DNA from: Streptomyces sp. BK239
Lineage (GTDB): Bacteria; Actinomycetota; Actinomycetes; Streptomycetales; Streptomycetaceae
Assembly (NCBI RefSeq): GCF_004217285.1
Contig: NZ_SHKS01000005.1
Span: forward strand, 248,001-312,000
DNA length: 64,000 nucleotides
Direction of reading: 5' to 3'
Shown here: positions 16,662-24,431 of the stretch, piece after piece
Position numbering within the stretch: the first letter of the stretch is position 1
Layout of the letters: every line of letters starts with the position of its first letter
Program-made: the position numbers and the translations under genes
The notes under the pieces: model-generated
Databases searched by the model: none
What the model was told of the DNA's origin: nothing
Seen by the model: the letters and a program-made list of their open reading frames with translations, nothing else

Positions 16662-17858
16662 ATGAGTGAGACTGCACTGCCGACCGCCAACCCGCAGCGC
16701 GCCCGCGCCGAGATCGACCTGGGCGCCGTGCGGGCCAACGTGCGGACCCTGCGCGCCAAGGCGCCCGGGGCGGCGTTCATGGCCGTCGTGAAGGCCGACG
16801 GGTACGGCCACGGCGCGGCCCCCTGCGCCCGCGCGGCCGTCGAGGCGGGCGCCACCTGGATAGGCACCGCCACGCCGGAGGAGGCGCTCGCGCTGCGCGC
16901 GGAGGGCGGGCTGCCGGACGACGTCCGGATCATGTGCTGGCTGTGGACGCCGGGCGGCCCCTGGCGGGAGGCCGTCGAGGCCGGCCTCGACGTCTCCGTG
17001 AGCGCGCTGTGGGCGCTGCGGGAGGCGGAGGAGGGCGCCCGCCTCGCCGGACGGACCGCGCGGGTGCAGCTCAAGGCCGACACCGGCCTCGGACGCAACG
17101 GCTGCCAGCCCGCCGACTGGCCCGGCCTGGTCGACGAGGCGCTGCGCGCCGAGGCGGAGGGCCTGATCCGGGTCACCGGCCTGTGGTCGCACCTCGCCTG
17201 CGCCGACGAGCCCGGGCACCCCTCCATCGCCGCTCAACTCACCCTGTTCCGCGAGATGGTGACGTACGCCGAGACGCGCGGCCTGCGGCCCGAGGTGCGG
17301 CACATCGCCAACTCCCCGGCGACGCTCACCCTCCCGGAGAGCCACTACGACCTCGTCCGCCCCGGCATCGCGATGTACGGCGTCGCGCCCAGCCCAGAGC
17401 TGGGCTCCTCCGCCGACCTCGGGCTGCGCCCGGCGATGACCCTCATGGCGTCGCTGGCCCTGGTCAAGCACGTGCCGGGCGGGCACGGCGTGAGTTACGG
17501 CCACCACTACACGACCCCCGGCGAGACCACCCTCGGCCTGGTCCCCCTCGGCTACGCCGACGGCGTCCCGCGGCACGCCTCCGGTTCCGGCCCGGTGCTG
17601 ATCGGGGGCAAGTGGCGTACGGCGGCGGGGCGGATCGCGATGGACCAGTTCGTCGTGGACCTCGGAGGCGACGAGCCGGAGGCGGGCGCCGAGGCGGTCC
17701 TGTTCGGGCCCGGCGACCGCGGCGAGCCGACGGCGGAGGACTGGGCGCAGGCCGCCGGCACCATCGGATACGAGATCGTCACGCGCATCGGAGCGCGCGT
17801 TCCGCGCGTCTATGTGGGCGAGGGCCCCGGATTCGCCGGGGCACACGGGGACGGGTGA
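16662..17858 (+). CDS. alr: Alanine racemase
   Basis: 398 residues from the ATG at 16662 (MSETALPTANPQRARAEIDL); the ribosome-binding site is weak. The fold-type III PLP enzyme supplies D-alanine for peptidoglycan. The PLP lysine is in AVVKADGYGHGAAPCARAAV (about residue 42). Other marks are LKADTGLGRNG, the phosphate-binding SPATLTLPESHYDLVRPGIA, and the catalytic-tyrosine region GVSYGHHYTTPGETTLGLVP in the C-terminal beta-barrel. It is preceded by a 259-base gap without a detectable gene. The next gene on the strand begins 160 bases downstream. Confidence 0.96.
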   Translation: MSETALPTANPQRARAEIDLGAVRANVRTLRAKAPGAAFMAVVKADGYGHGAAPCARAAVEAGATWIGTATPEEALALRAEGGLPDDVRIMCWLWTPGGPWREAVEAGLDVSVSALWALREAEEGARLAGRTARVQLKADTGLGRNGCQPADWPGLVDEALRAEAEGLIRVTGLWSHLACADEPGHPSIAAQLTLFREMVTYAETRGLRPEVRHIANSPATLTLPESHYDLVRPGIAMYGVAPSPELGSSADLGLRPAMTLMASLALVKHVPGGHGVSYGHHYTTPGETTLGLVPLGYADGVPRHASGSGPVLIGGKWRTAAGRIAMDQFVVDLGGDEPEAGAEAVLFGPGDRGEPTAEDWAQAAGTIGYEIVTRIGARVPRVYVGEGPGFAGAHGDG

Positions 17859-18018
17859 GCGCCGGTCGCGGCACTGCCCGCCGTGCCGCCGGGTAGGAGG
17901 ATCATCCGACCGGCGCTCGCAGCACGACGGCCGCCCGCCGCACCACGGGCGTCAGCGGCACGGCACTGCACGACCGGTCATGTGGCACCACCCGGGATCA
18001 GGCGAAGAGGAGCGGTAC

Positions 18019-19275
18019 GTGAGCGAGAGCAGTGCGGAGGCAGTGGCGGACGCCGCCTCGGCGGCCGTCGCCGCCGTCTCCGCCACGGGGGCGGCCGGAG
18101 GCTGGCGCCGGGCGACCGGCGTCGCCGGCGCGGCGATAGGCGTGATCGCCGCCGGCGCGGCGGCCGGGGTCGCGCTGGAGCGGATGACCGTGGGGCGCGG
18201 GATGCGCGCCAAGGCCCGGCTGGCCCTCGACGCGGCAGGCCCCTACGGCGCGCTGCGCGGCACACCGGGCAAGGCGTTCTCCGACGACGGCACCGAGCTG
18301 TACTACGAGGTCGACGACGTGGAGCCGGAGGGCGGCCCGGCGCCCCGCCGCCGACGGCTCTTCGGCCGCAAGGCGCCGCTGCCCGTCACCGTCGTCTTCA
18401 GCCACGGCTACTGCCTGACCCAGGACTCCTGGCACTTCCAGCGGGCGGCCCTGCGGGGCGTCATACGGACCGTGCACTGGGACCAGCGCAGCCACGGCCG
18501 GTCCGCGCGCGGCGCCGGCCAGGTCCGGGGGGAGGCGCCCGTCAGCATCGACCAGTTGGGGCGCGATCTGAAGGCCGTCATCGACGCGGCCGCGCCCGAG
18601 GGGCCGATAGTCCTGGTCGGGCACTCGATGGGCGGTATGACCGTCATGGCGCTCGCCGCGCAGTACCCGGAGCTGATCCGGGAGCGGGTCGTCGCCACCG
18701 CCTTCGTCGGTACGTCGTCGGGGCGGCTCGGCGAGGTCAACTTCGGGCTGCCGGTCGCCGGCGTCAACGCGGTGCGGCGGGTGCTGCCCGGTGTGCTGAA
18801 GGCGCTGGGGCAGCAGGCGGCGCTGGTGGAGAAGGGGCGGCGGGCCACCGCCGATCTGTTCGCCGGGGTCATCAAGCGGTACTCGTTCGCCTCCCGGGAC
18901 GTCGACCCGGCGATCGCCCGGTTCGCGGAGCGGATGATCGAGGGCACGCCGATCGACGTGGTCGCCGAGTTCTACCCGGCCTTCACCGATCACGACAAGA
19001 CCGAGGCGCTGGCCTGCTTCACCGGCATGCCCGTGCTGGTGCTGGCCGGCATCGGGGACCTGGTCACGCCCAGCGAGCACAGCGAGGCGATCGCCGACCT
19101 CCTGCCCGACGCCGAGCTGGTCCTCGTGCCGGACGCCGGGCACCTGGTGATTCTGGAGCACCCGGAGGTGGTCACCGACCGCCTCGCCGACCTGCTGACC
19201 CGCGCGGGCGCCGTGCCGGCAGGGGCTACGGTGGGGGGCTATGGAAGCACCAGCAGCACCGTACGACCCGGCTGA
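18019..19275 (+). CDS. Alpha/beta hydrolase, membrane-anchored
   Basis: 418 residues from the GTG at 18019, chosen for the strong GAAGAGGAG site; the in-frame region upstream is not protein-like. An Ala-rich hydrophobic N-terminal segment (about residues 28-60: GVAGAAIGVIAAGAAAGVAL) suggests a membrane anchor. The hydrolase domain shows the oxyanion region VFSHGYCLTQDSWHF, the nucleophile elbow LVGHSMGGMTVMALA (Ser near 204), an acid in VLVLAGIGDLVTP and the histidine in VPDAGHLVILEHPE. The triad is complete. The substrate is unknown. It overlaps tsaE by 35 bases, so the two are cotranscribed; orthologues in other Streptomyces are often described as lipases or peroxidases without proof. Confidence 0.87.
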   Translation: MSESSAEAVADAASAAVAAVSATGAAGGWRRATGVAGAAIGVIAAGAAAGVALERMTVGRGMRAKARLALDAAGPYGALRGTPGKAFSDDGTELYYEVDDVEPEGGPAPRRRRLFGRKAPLPVTVVFSHGYCLTQDSWHFQRAALRGVIRTVHWDQRSHGRSARGAGQVRGEAPVSIDQLGRDLKAVIDAAAPEGPIVLVGHSMGGMTVMALAAQYPELIRERVVATAFVGTSSGRLGEVNFGLPVAGVNAVRRVLPGVLKALGQQAALVEKGRRATADLFAGVIKRYSFASRDVDPAIARFAERMIEGTPIDVVAEFYPAFTDHDKTEALACFTGMPVLVLAGIGDLVTPSEHSEAIADLLPDAELVLVPDAGHLVILEHPEVVTDRLADLLTRAGAVPAGATVGGYGSTSSTVRPG

Positions 19276-19762
19276 TCCGGTTTCTCTGGAGATCATCGTC
19301 AACTCCCCCGATTCGATGCGGGAGTTGGGCCGCCGCCTGGCCAAGCTGCTGCGCGCCGGCGATCTCGTGATGCTCAGCGGGGAGCTCGGCGCGGGCAAGA
19401 CCACGCTGACCCGCGGGCTCGGCGAGGGGCTCGGCGTCCGGGGCGCGGTCACCTCTCCGACGTTCGTGATCGCCCGGGTCCATCCGTCCCTCGGGGACGG
19501 TCCGCCGCTCGTCCACGTCGACGCGTACCGCCTGGGCGGCGGGCTGGACGAGATGGAGGACCTGGACCTCGACGTGTCGCTGCCCGAGTCCGTCGTCGTC
19601 GTGGAGTGGGGCGAGGGCAAGGTCGAGGAACTGACCGAGGAGCGGCTCCAGGTGCGCATCCACCGGGCCGTCGGCGACACGACGGACGAGGTGCGCCACG
19701 TCACCGTCACGGGCCTCGGCGAGCGATGGGCGTCGGCCGACCTCAGCGCCCTGGCGGCCTAG
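19241..19762 (+). CDS. tsaE: tRNA threonylcarbamoyladenosine biosynthesis ATPase TsaE
   Basis: 173 residues. TsaE is the ATPase that cycles the TsaB-TsaD complex installing t6A at position 37 of ANN-decoding tRNAs. The Walker A motif is MLSGELGAGKTTLTRGLGEG (about residues 44-63). The switch region SPTFVIARVH and the HVDAYRL motif are diagnostic. The ATG at 19241 lies within the 3' end of the hydrolase gene behind GGTGGGGGG. Its partners tsaB and tsaD are 2 kb downstream but are separated from it by three minus-strand genes. Confidence 0.95.
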   Translation: MEAPAAPYDPADPVSLEIIVNSPDSMRELGRRLAKLLRAGDLVMLSGELGAGKTTLTRGLGEGLGVRGAVTSPTFVIARVHPSLGDGPPLVHVDAYRLGGGLDEMEDLDLDVSLPESVVVVEWGEGKVEELTEERLQVRIHRAVGDTTDEVRHVTVTGLGERWASADLSALAA

Positions 19763-19792
19763 GGTCCGTCTTCACCCGGATCTTGCCCGCAG

Positions 19793-19834
19793 TGTCGGCG
19801 GGCCGGTCCACGGCCGGGTCGCCGACGCGGGTGC
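19793..19834 (-). repeat. 42-bp perfect inverted copy of a tsaB segment
   Basis: The reverse complement of 19793-19834 is identical over all 42 bases to 22172-22213 inside tsaB. On the minus strand it would read TRVGDPAVDRPAD, the same peptide as in TsaB. It lies in the 230-base gap after tsaE; I see no gene in the rest of that gap. Confidence 0.9.
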
Positions 19835-19992
19835 CTGATCGCAGGGCCGGCTGTCCGGTGTGGTCGTAGGGGCGGCGTGACTCGTCGCCGCTCCCCTCGC
19901 ACCGTACGGTCGGAACCGGGCGACTCCCCGTCCGCGACGCGATCATCTTCACCGTCACCCACACCCCGCAGTGGCGACGGAGCGTTCAAGGA

Positions 19993-20616
19993 CTACGCCT
20001 TCCGTATGTGTGCCGCGCCGTGACTTGTCACATCGCGCCCCAGGGGGGACAGCGCCGCGGCGAAGAGGAGCCCGCCGACCGGCAACAGATCCAGACTGGC
20101 GGCCATGGCTGCCGTGCCGAACACCACCAGTGCGGGCCGCCAGACGCTGATGCGGTGCTGTGCAGCGAGTTGGATCACCATCCACAGCAGGCCCACGTAG
20201 AACAGCATCGGGCCGACCGTGTACACCGTGGGCATCACGCCCGGGTGGCTCTGTACTTCCTCGAAGAGTCGCTCCATCCCGGCGCGGTCGTCGGCCCGGA
20301 AGCCGACGACGAGATCGATGACGCCCTGGGCGGTGACCGCAACCGCCCCCACCAACCCGAGTGACGTCGCCACACGGGCGCTGAGCCGTGCCGCGCCGGT
20401 TGTCGGCTCCGACAGCCTCAGCAGGCCCAGGAAGATCGAGCCGAAGAGCAGCACTCCCGCGATCAGCGCGATATGCCCGCTGGTCCAGGCGAGCCCCGGA
20501 CCGTGGTCCGGGTCGGAGAGACGGATGGTTCCGTAGGCGAGCATGCACAGGGGCGCGGCGATGAAAGCAGTCCGCGTCAGCGCGGCCCGGCGGGTCCCCC
20601 GAGGTCGGTTCGTCAT
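19993..20616 (-). CDS. Uncharacterised multi-pass membrane protein
   Basis: 207 residues from the ATG at 20616 (MTNRPRGTRRAALTRTAFIA); a start ten codons upstream is possible. About six hydrophobic helices are visible, for example TAFIAAPLCMLAYGTIRL, WTSGHIALIAGVLLFGSIFL, LGLVGAVAVTAQGVIDLVVG, VYTVGPMLFYVGLLWMVIQL and LVVFGTAAMAASLDLLPVGG. The N-terminus is basic, suggesting it stays in the cytoplasm. No transporter or enzyme motif was recognised. It stands among minus-strand genes that interrupt the t6A gene group and is probably an accessory insertion. Base composition is slightly less GC-extreme than its neighbours. Confidence 0.75.
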   Translation of the reverse strand: MTNRPRGTRRAALTRTAFIAAPLCMLAYGTIRLSDPDHGPGLAWTSGHIALIAGVLLFGSIFLGLLRLSEPTTGAARLSARVATSLGLVGAVAVTAQGVIDLVVGFRADDRAGMERLFEEVQSHPGVMPTVYTVGPMLFYVGLLWMVIQLAAQHRISVWRPALVVFGTAAMAASLDLLPVGGLLFAAALSPLGRDVTSHGAAHIRKA

Positions 20617-20757
20617 GTGTCGATCTTGTCGGCCGGTCTCGCACACCGAGATCAGGCATGACCCCGAGAAGACCCTTGGATCGCCCCTGACACGCCGTCA
20701 GGGGGCGATACTCGCACGGCCTGAGCCCGAGCTGGTACGCCTCCTCGGGGCGCTCGG

Positions 20758-20934
20758 TCAGGCGGCCTCGCGGTGTTCGGCCCGCCGCTCCCTGGGGGTC
20801 GCCTCGGGCTCCGGGGCGCGCGGCGGGCGGGACACCACGTCGGCGGCGGTGCAGGACGCGAGCAGCTCGCGCATGGACACCCCGGCGAGCGTGAACGGTC
20901 GCAAAGGCTGGGCCTGGGACTCGGTGGCGGGCAC
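20758..20934 (-). CDS. 58-residue protein behind an iron box
   Basis: The GTG at 20934 has an AGGAGG site six bases upstream; a longer frame from 20976 would begin inside the iron-box palindrome and has no site. The peptide begins VPATESQAQPLRPFTLAGVS, continues with a hydrophobic helix-like stretch containing one cysteine (RELLASCTAADVV), and ends in a charged tail (PEPEATPRERRAEHREAA). No signal peptide. I do not recognise the family. The palindromic metalloregulator site 30 bases upstream suggests expression under iron limitation. Confidence 0.62.
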   Translation of the reverse strand: MPATESQAQPLRPFTLAGVSMRELLASCTAADVVSRPPRAPEPEATPRERRAEHREAA

Positions 20935-20963
20935 GGACGCCTCCTGCGGGCCGGGGGCGGACC

Positions 20964-20983
20964 TGGTTAGGTTCACCTAACCA
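20964..20983 (-). promoter_or_regulatory. Iron box (DtxR/IdeR/DmdR-type operator)
   Basis: TGGTTAGGTTCACCTAACCA is a perfect inverted repeat: nine-base arms around TC. It matches the TTAGGTTAGGCTCACCTAA-type boxes bound by DmdR/IdeR repressors in Streptomyces, with Fe2+ as corepressor. It lies 30 bases upstream of the 58-residue ORF and downstream of the stop of the 198-residue gene, so the small ORF is the natural target. Confidence 0.72.
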
Positions 20984-21089
20984 AGGGCTGGCCACCATGT
21001 CACCACGTCCGGGACGCCGAACGCAACATCTTGCCGACGTCTTGTCGGAACCTTCATACGATCAGCCCGGGGCCTCTCCGGACCCCCGG

Positions 21090-21686
21090 CTAACGGACCA
21101 CGACGATCCGCTGGCCGATCGTCGCGAACCGCCACATCGCCTCGCCGTCCGCCGGCGTCTCGCGGATCCCGCCCGTCCGGGACTCCGGGTCGGGCACCGG
21201 CATCGAGCCGTCCGTCGTCGCACTGAAGCCGATGACCACATCGCCGACGTCGGTGAAGCGCACGACGTGCTCGACCGGCACGCCGTCGGTCCCCGTGGCC
21301 GTGCTGGAGCGGGACGTGACGGCGTACGAGCCCGGCACCGGGTCGACGGTGCCCGGGGTGACCGCGAACGTCCGCTCGACCCGGCTGTCGGGGCCCACCA
21401 GCCACACCCGGTCGCCGTCCAGCGCGTACACGACCCGCTCGCCCACGCCGGAGGAGGCCGGCAGCGCGAGGGAACGCGTTCGCCCGGGGGCCGCCTTGGC
21501 CGCCGCGGCCTCCGCGCGCGGCTCGGCCGGCCCGGCCGGCGCGGTCGCCGACGCCCGCAGGGCGAGGAACCCGACGGTCGTCAGCGCCGCCGCGGTCAGC
21601 CCGGCCACGATCGTCGCGCTGCTCCCGGCCACCGGAATCCACCTCTTCGTCGCTTCGGTCGTATTGGTCGCATTGGTCGTCTTCAC
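21090..21686 (-). CDS. Uncharacterised single-pass membrane-anchored protein
   Basis: 198 residues from a GTG at 21686. A short polar N-terminus (KTTNATNTTEATKRW) leads into one membrane segment at about residues 17-45 (PVAGSSATIVAGLTAAALTT). An Ala/Pro linker and an external domain of about 130 residues follow, beta-rich with recurring valine pairs (ERVVYALDGDRVWLVGPDSR, GSYAVTSRSSTATGTDG). The Ala-rich linker resembles a cell-wall-spanning spacer. No catalytic motif was recognised. It is the upstream member of three minus-strand genes between tsaE and tsaB and is separated from the 58-residue ORF by the iron box. Confidence 0.72.
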   Translation of the reverse strand: MKTTNATNTTEATKRWIPVAGSSATIVAGLTAAALTTVGFLALRASATAPAGPAEPRAEAAAAKAAPGRTRSLALPASSGVGERVVYALDGDRVWLVGPDSRVERTFAVTPGTVDPVPGSYAVTSRSSTATGTDGVPVEHVVRFTDVGDVVIGFSATTDGSMPVPDPESRTGGIRETPADGEAMWRFATIGQRIVVVR

Positions 21687-21786
21687 CCAGGAATATGCCC
21701 GGCCGTGACGTTAGCAGCCGTCGCGGCCGCGGCCCGTGTGCCCGTGCGCGGCACGCGCGCTGGCCGGGGAGCCGTAGGCTGTTTGT

Positions 21787-22440
21787 GTGCTCTTGCTCGC
21801 TCTGGATACCGCCACCCCCGCCGTCACCGTCGCGCTGCACGACGGCGCGGACGTCGTCGCCTCCTCCAGTCAGGTGGACGCGCGCCGGCACGGTGAGCTG
21901 CTGCTGCCGGCCGTCGACCGTCTGCTCGCCGAGGCGGGGCTCCGGCTCGACGCCGTCACCGGGATCGTCGTAGGCGTCGGACCCGGCCCCTACACCGGGC
22001 TGCGCGTCGGTCTGATGACCGCCGACACCTTCGGTCTCGCGCTCGGCGTCCCCGTGCACGGGCTGTGCACGCTCGACGGCCTCGCCTACGCCGCCGACCT
22101 GTCGGTCCCCTTCGTCGTGGCGACCGACGCTCGGCGCAAGGAGGTCTACTGGGCCCGCTACACCGACTCCCGCACCCGCGTCGGCGACCCGGCCGTGGAC
22201 CGGCCCGCCGACATCGCCGACCAGGTGGCCGGGCTGCCCGCCGTCGGCGCGGGCGCGCTGCTCTACCCCGACACCTTCCCCGACGTCCACGCGCCGGAGC
22301 ACGTCTCGGCCGCGGCGCTCGCGAGTCTGGCCGCCGAGCGGCTCGCCGCCGGCGAGGAACTCCCCGAGCCCCGCCCGCTGTACCTGCGCCGGCCCGACGC
22401 CCAGGTGCCCAAGAACTACAAGGTGGTCACCCCGAAGTGA
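21787..22440 (+). CDS. tsaB: t6A biosynthesis protein TsaB
   Basis: 217 residues, GTG start. TsaB is the inactive ASKHA-fold partner of TsaD in the threonylcarbamoyl transferase complex. It shows LLLALDTATPAVTVALHDGA at the N-terminus and the family signature GIVVGVGPGPYTGLRVGLMT (about residues 59-78), with ATDARRKEVYWARY further on. Its TGA overlaps the rimI GTG as GTGA, so translation is coupled. Bases 22172-22213 (peptide TRVGDPAVDRPAD) are duplicated as a perfect inverted copy at 19793-19834. Confidence 0.94.
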   Translation: MLLLALDTATPAVTVALHDGADVVASSSQVDARRHGELLLPAVDRLLAEAGLRLDAVTGIVVGVGPGPYTGLRVGLMTADTFGLALGVPVHGLCTLDGLAYAADLSVPFVVATDARRKEVYWARYTDSRTRVGDPAVDRPADIADQVAGLPAVGAGALLYPDTFPDVHAPEHVSAAALASLAAERLAAGEELPEPRPLYLRRPDAQVPKNYKVVTPK

Positions 22441-23009
22441 CCGCGCCCGCCGCCTCCGAGACCGCCCTGCCCGCGCTGCGCGAGATGCGCTGGTGGGACA
22501 TCGAACCCGTGCTGGAACTGGAGAAGGACCTCTTCCCCGAGGACGCCTGGTCGCGGGGCATGTTCTGGTCCGACCTGGCCCACGCCCGCGGCCCCGGCGC
22601 GACCCGGCGCTACGTCGTGGCCACCGACGGCGACCGCATCGTCGGGTACGCCGGTCTGGCCGTCGCCGGCACCGCGTCCGAGGGCGGGGGCGAGGGCGAG
22701 GACGGCTCCGCGACGGGCGCCGACATCCAGACCATCGCCGTCGCCCGCGAACGCTGGGGCACCGGGCTCGGCGCCCGCCTGCTCACCGAACTGCTGCGCG
22801 CGGCGACAGAGTTCGACTGCACCGAGGTCATGCTGGAGTGCCGGGTCGACAACGTCCGCGCGCAGAAGCTGTACGAGCGTTTCGGCTTCGAGGCCATCGG
22901 CTTCCGGCGTGGCTACTACCAGCCGGGCAACGTGGACGCCCTGGTGATGCGCCTCACCGATCCCTCCACCTCCCTGAACGGCGTACAAGGAACCGAGATC
23001 AATGGCTGA
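22437..23009 (+). CDS. rimI: Ribosomal protein S18-alanine N-acetyltransferase (GNAT)
   Basis: 190 residues from the GTG at 22437, which overlaps the tsaB stop by four bases. It is a GNAT acyltransferase; RimI acetylates the N-terminal alanine of ribosomal protein S18. The acetyl-CoA-binding motif A is DIQTIAVARERWGTGLGARL (about residues 97-116), followed by EVMLECRVDNVRAQKLYERFGFE and RRGYYQPGNVDALVMRL. An acidic/Gly insertion (ASEGGGEGEDGSATG) precedes motif A. It is fixed in the actinobacterial tsaB-rimI-tsaD order; its 3' end overlaps tsaD by eight bases. Confidence 0.93.
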   Translation: MTAPAASETALPALREMRWWDIEPVLELEKDLFPEDAWSRGMFWSDLAHARGPGATRRYVVATDGDRIVGYAGLAVAGTASEGGGEGEDGSATGADIQTIAVARERWGTGLGARLLTELLRAATEFDCTEVMLECRVDNVRAQKLYERFGFEAIGFRRGYYQPGNVDALVMRLTDPSTSLNGVQGTEING

Positions 23010-24123
23010 CGAACCGCTCGTCCTGGGCATCGAGACCTCCTGCGACGAGACCGGCGTCGGCGTCGTGCGCGGCACCACGCTGCTGGCGGACGCCATCGCC
23101 TCCAGCGTCGACGAGCACGCCCGCTTCGGCGGGGTGGTCCCCGAGGTCGCATCCCGGGCCCATCTGGAGGCGATGATCCCCACCGTCGACCGCGCGCTGA
23201 AGGAGGCGGGCGTCTCGGCGAAGGACCTGGACGGCATCGCCGTCACAGCCGGCCCCGGCCTCGCGGGCGCGCTGCTGGTCGGCGTCTCGGCGGCGAAGGC
23301 GTACGCCTACGCGCTCGGCAAGCCGCTGTACGGCGTGAACCACCTCGCCTCGCACATCTGCGTGGACCAGTTGGAGCACGGCCCGCTGCCCGAGCCGACG
23401 ATGGCGCTGCTGGTGTCCGGCGGCCACTCCTCGCTGCTCCTGTCCTCCGACATCACCTCCGACGTCCGTCCGATGGGCGCCACGATCGACGACGCGGCCG
23501 GCGAGGCCTTCGACAAGATCGCCCGGGTGCTGGACCTCGGCTTCCCCGGCGGCCCGGTCATCGACCGCTACGCACGCGAGGGCGACCCGCGGGCGATCGC
23601 CTTCCCGCGCGGCCTGACCGGCCCCCGCGACCCCGCCTACGACTTCTCCTTCTCCGGTCTGAAGACCGCGGTGGCCCGCTGGATCGAGGCCAAGCGGGCC
23701 GCCGGCGAGGAGGTCCCGGTGCGTGACGTGGCGGCCTCCTTCCAGGAGGCGGTCGTCGACGTCCTCACCCGCAAGGCCGTGCGGGCCTGCAAGGACGAGG
23801 GCGTCGACCACCTGATGATCGGCGGCGGCGTCGCGGCCAACTCCCGGCTGCGCGCCCTCGCCCAGGAGCGCTGCGAGGCCGCCGGCATCCGGCTGCGGGT
23901 CCCGCGTCCCAAGCTGTGCACGGACAACGGCGCGATGGTGGCCGCGCTGGGCGCGGAGATGGTCGCCCGGGGGCGGGCCGCGTCCGGCTGGGACCTGTCC
24001 GCGGACTCCTCCCTCCCGGTGACCGACCCGCACGTTCCGGGCCACACGCACGACGACGACCACGGGCACAGCCACGGCCACGATCACGTGCACGAGGTCA
24101 GCAAGGAGAACCTGTACTCATGA
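23002..24123 (+). CDS. tsaD: tRNA t6A threonylcarbamoyltransferase TsaD
   Basis: 373 residues. TsaD transfers the threonylcarbamoyl group onto A37 of tRNA. The Fe-binding histidines lie in GVNHLASHICVDQ (HxxxH, about residues 111-115). Other motifs are LGIETSCDETGVGVV, LLVSGGHSSLL, FDKIARVLDLGFPGGPVIDR, DFSFSGLKTAV and GGGVAANSRLR. The final 35 residues carry an unusual His/Asp-rich tail (HTHDDDHGHSHGHDHVHEV) not part of the catalytic fold. It overlaps rimI by eight bases. Confidence 0.95.
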   Translation: MADEPLVLGIETSCDETGVGVVRGTTLLADAIASSVDEHARFGGVVPEVASRAHLEAMIPTVDRALKEAGVSAKDLDGIAVTAGPGLAGALLVGVSAAKAYAYALGKPLYGVNHLASHICVDQLEHGPLPEPTMALLVSGGHSSLLLSSDITSDVRPMGATIDDAAGEAFDKIARVLDLGFPGGPVIDRYAREGDPRAIAFPRGLTGPRDPAYDFSFSGLKTAVARWIEAKRAAGEEVPVRDVAASFQEAVVDVLTRKAVRACKDEGVDHLMIGGGVAANSRLRALAQERCEAAGIRLRVPRPKLCTDNGAMVAALGAEMVARGRAASGWDLSADSSLPVTDPHVPGHTHDDDHGHSHGHDHVHEVSKENLYS

Positions 24124-24133
24124 GGGCTGCGGC

Positions 24134-24394
24134 ATGACGGTCGCGCTGATGTGGGAGGCCCGGGCGGCGGCGGGACGCGGCGAGGAACTGCTGGCCTGGG
24201 CCCGCGCCCAGCGGCTCGACGGCGTCCCCCTGCGCCGCGAGACCTTCCGCGCCCCCCAGGACCGGGTCCTCGTCATCACCTGGTGGGACGCCGACCTCGA
24301 CGCCGAACTTCCCGAACTGCCCGAGCCGGAAGACGGGTTGACGACCCGGTCGGTGCACCGCTGGCGCTTCGAGTCGGTGACCGACCAGGCGTGA
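24134..24394 (+). CDS. Small uncharacterised protein downstream of tsaD
   Basis: 86 residues, ATG start ten bases after the tsaD stop; upstream GAGGGCTGCGGC offers a modest site. The sequence (MTVALMWEARAAAGRGEELL, VLVITWWDADLDAELPELPE) suggests a compact alpha/beta fold like small ferredoxin-like or antibiotic-monooxygenase-type domains, but no catalytic residues can be assigned. It is probably the last gene of the tsaB-rimI-tsaD operon. Confidence 0.72.
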   Translation: MTVALMWEARAAAGRGEELLAWARAQRLDGVPLRRETFRAPQDRVLVITWWDADLDAELPELPEPEDGLTTRSVHRWRFESVTDQA

Positions 24395-24431
24395 GCCCGT
24401 GCGGGGCCGATCGCCCGTGCGGCGTCGTCCC

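Noticed and set aside
14522..17227. 901-codon minus-strand open frame opposite acpS, nnrD and alr
   Set aside because: Mirror frame produced by high GC; peptide is Pro/Arg/Gly-rich with no domain, while the plus strand carries three well-recognised enzymes.
19743..19964. Minus-strand frame containing the TsaB-like peptide TRVGDPAVDRPAD
   Set aside because: Only the 42 duplicated bases resemble TsaB; the rest is unrelated and has no start signal, so it is treated as a repeat, not a gene.
20874..20976. Alternative starts for the iron-box ORF at 20976 (GTG) and 20874 (ATG)
   Set aside because: The first lies inside the operator palindrome without a ribosome-binding site and the second lacks one; the GTG at 20934 has AGGAGG at ideal spacing.
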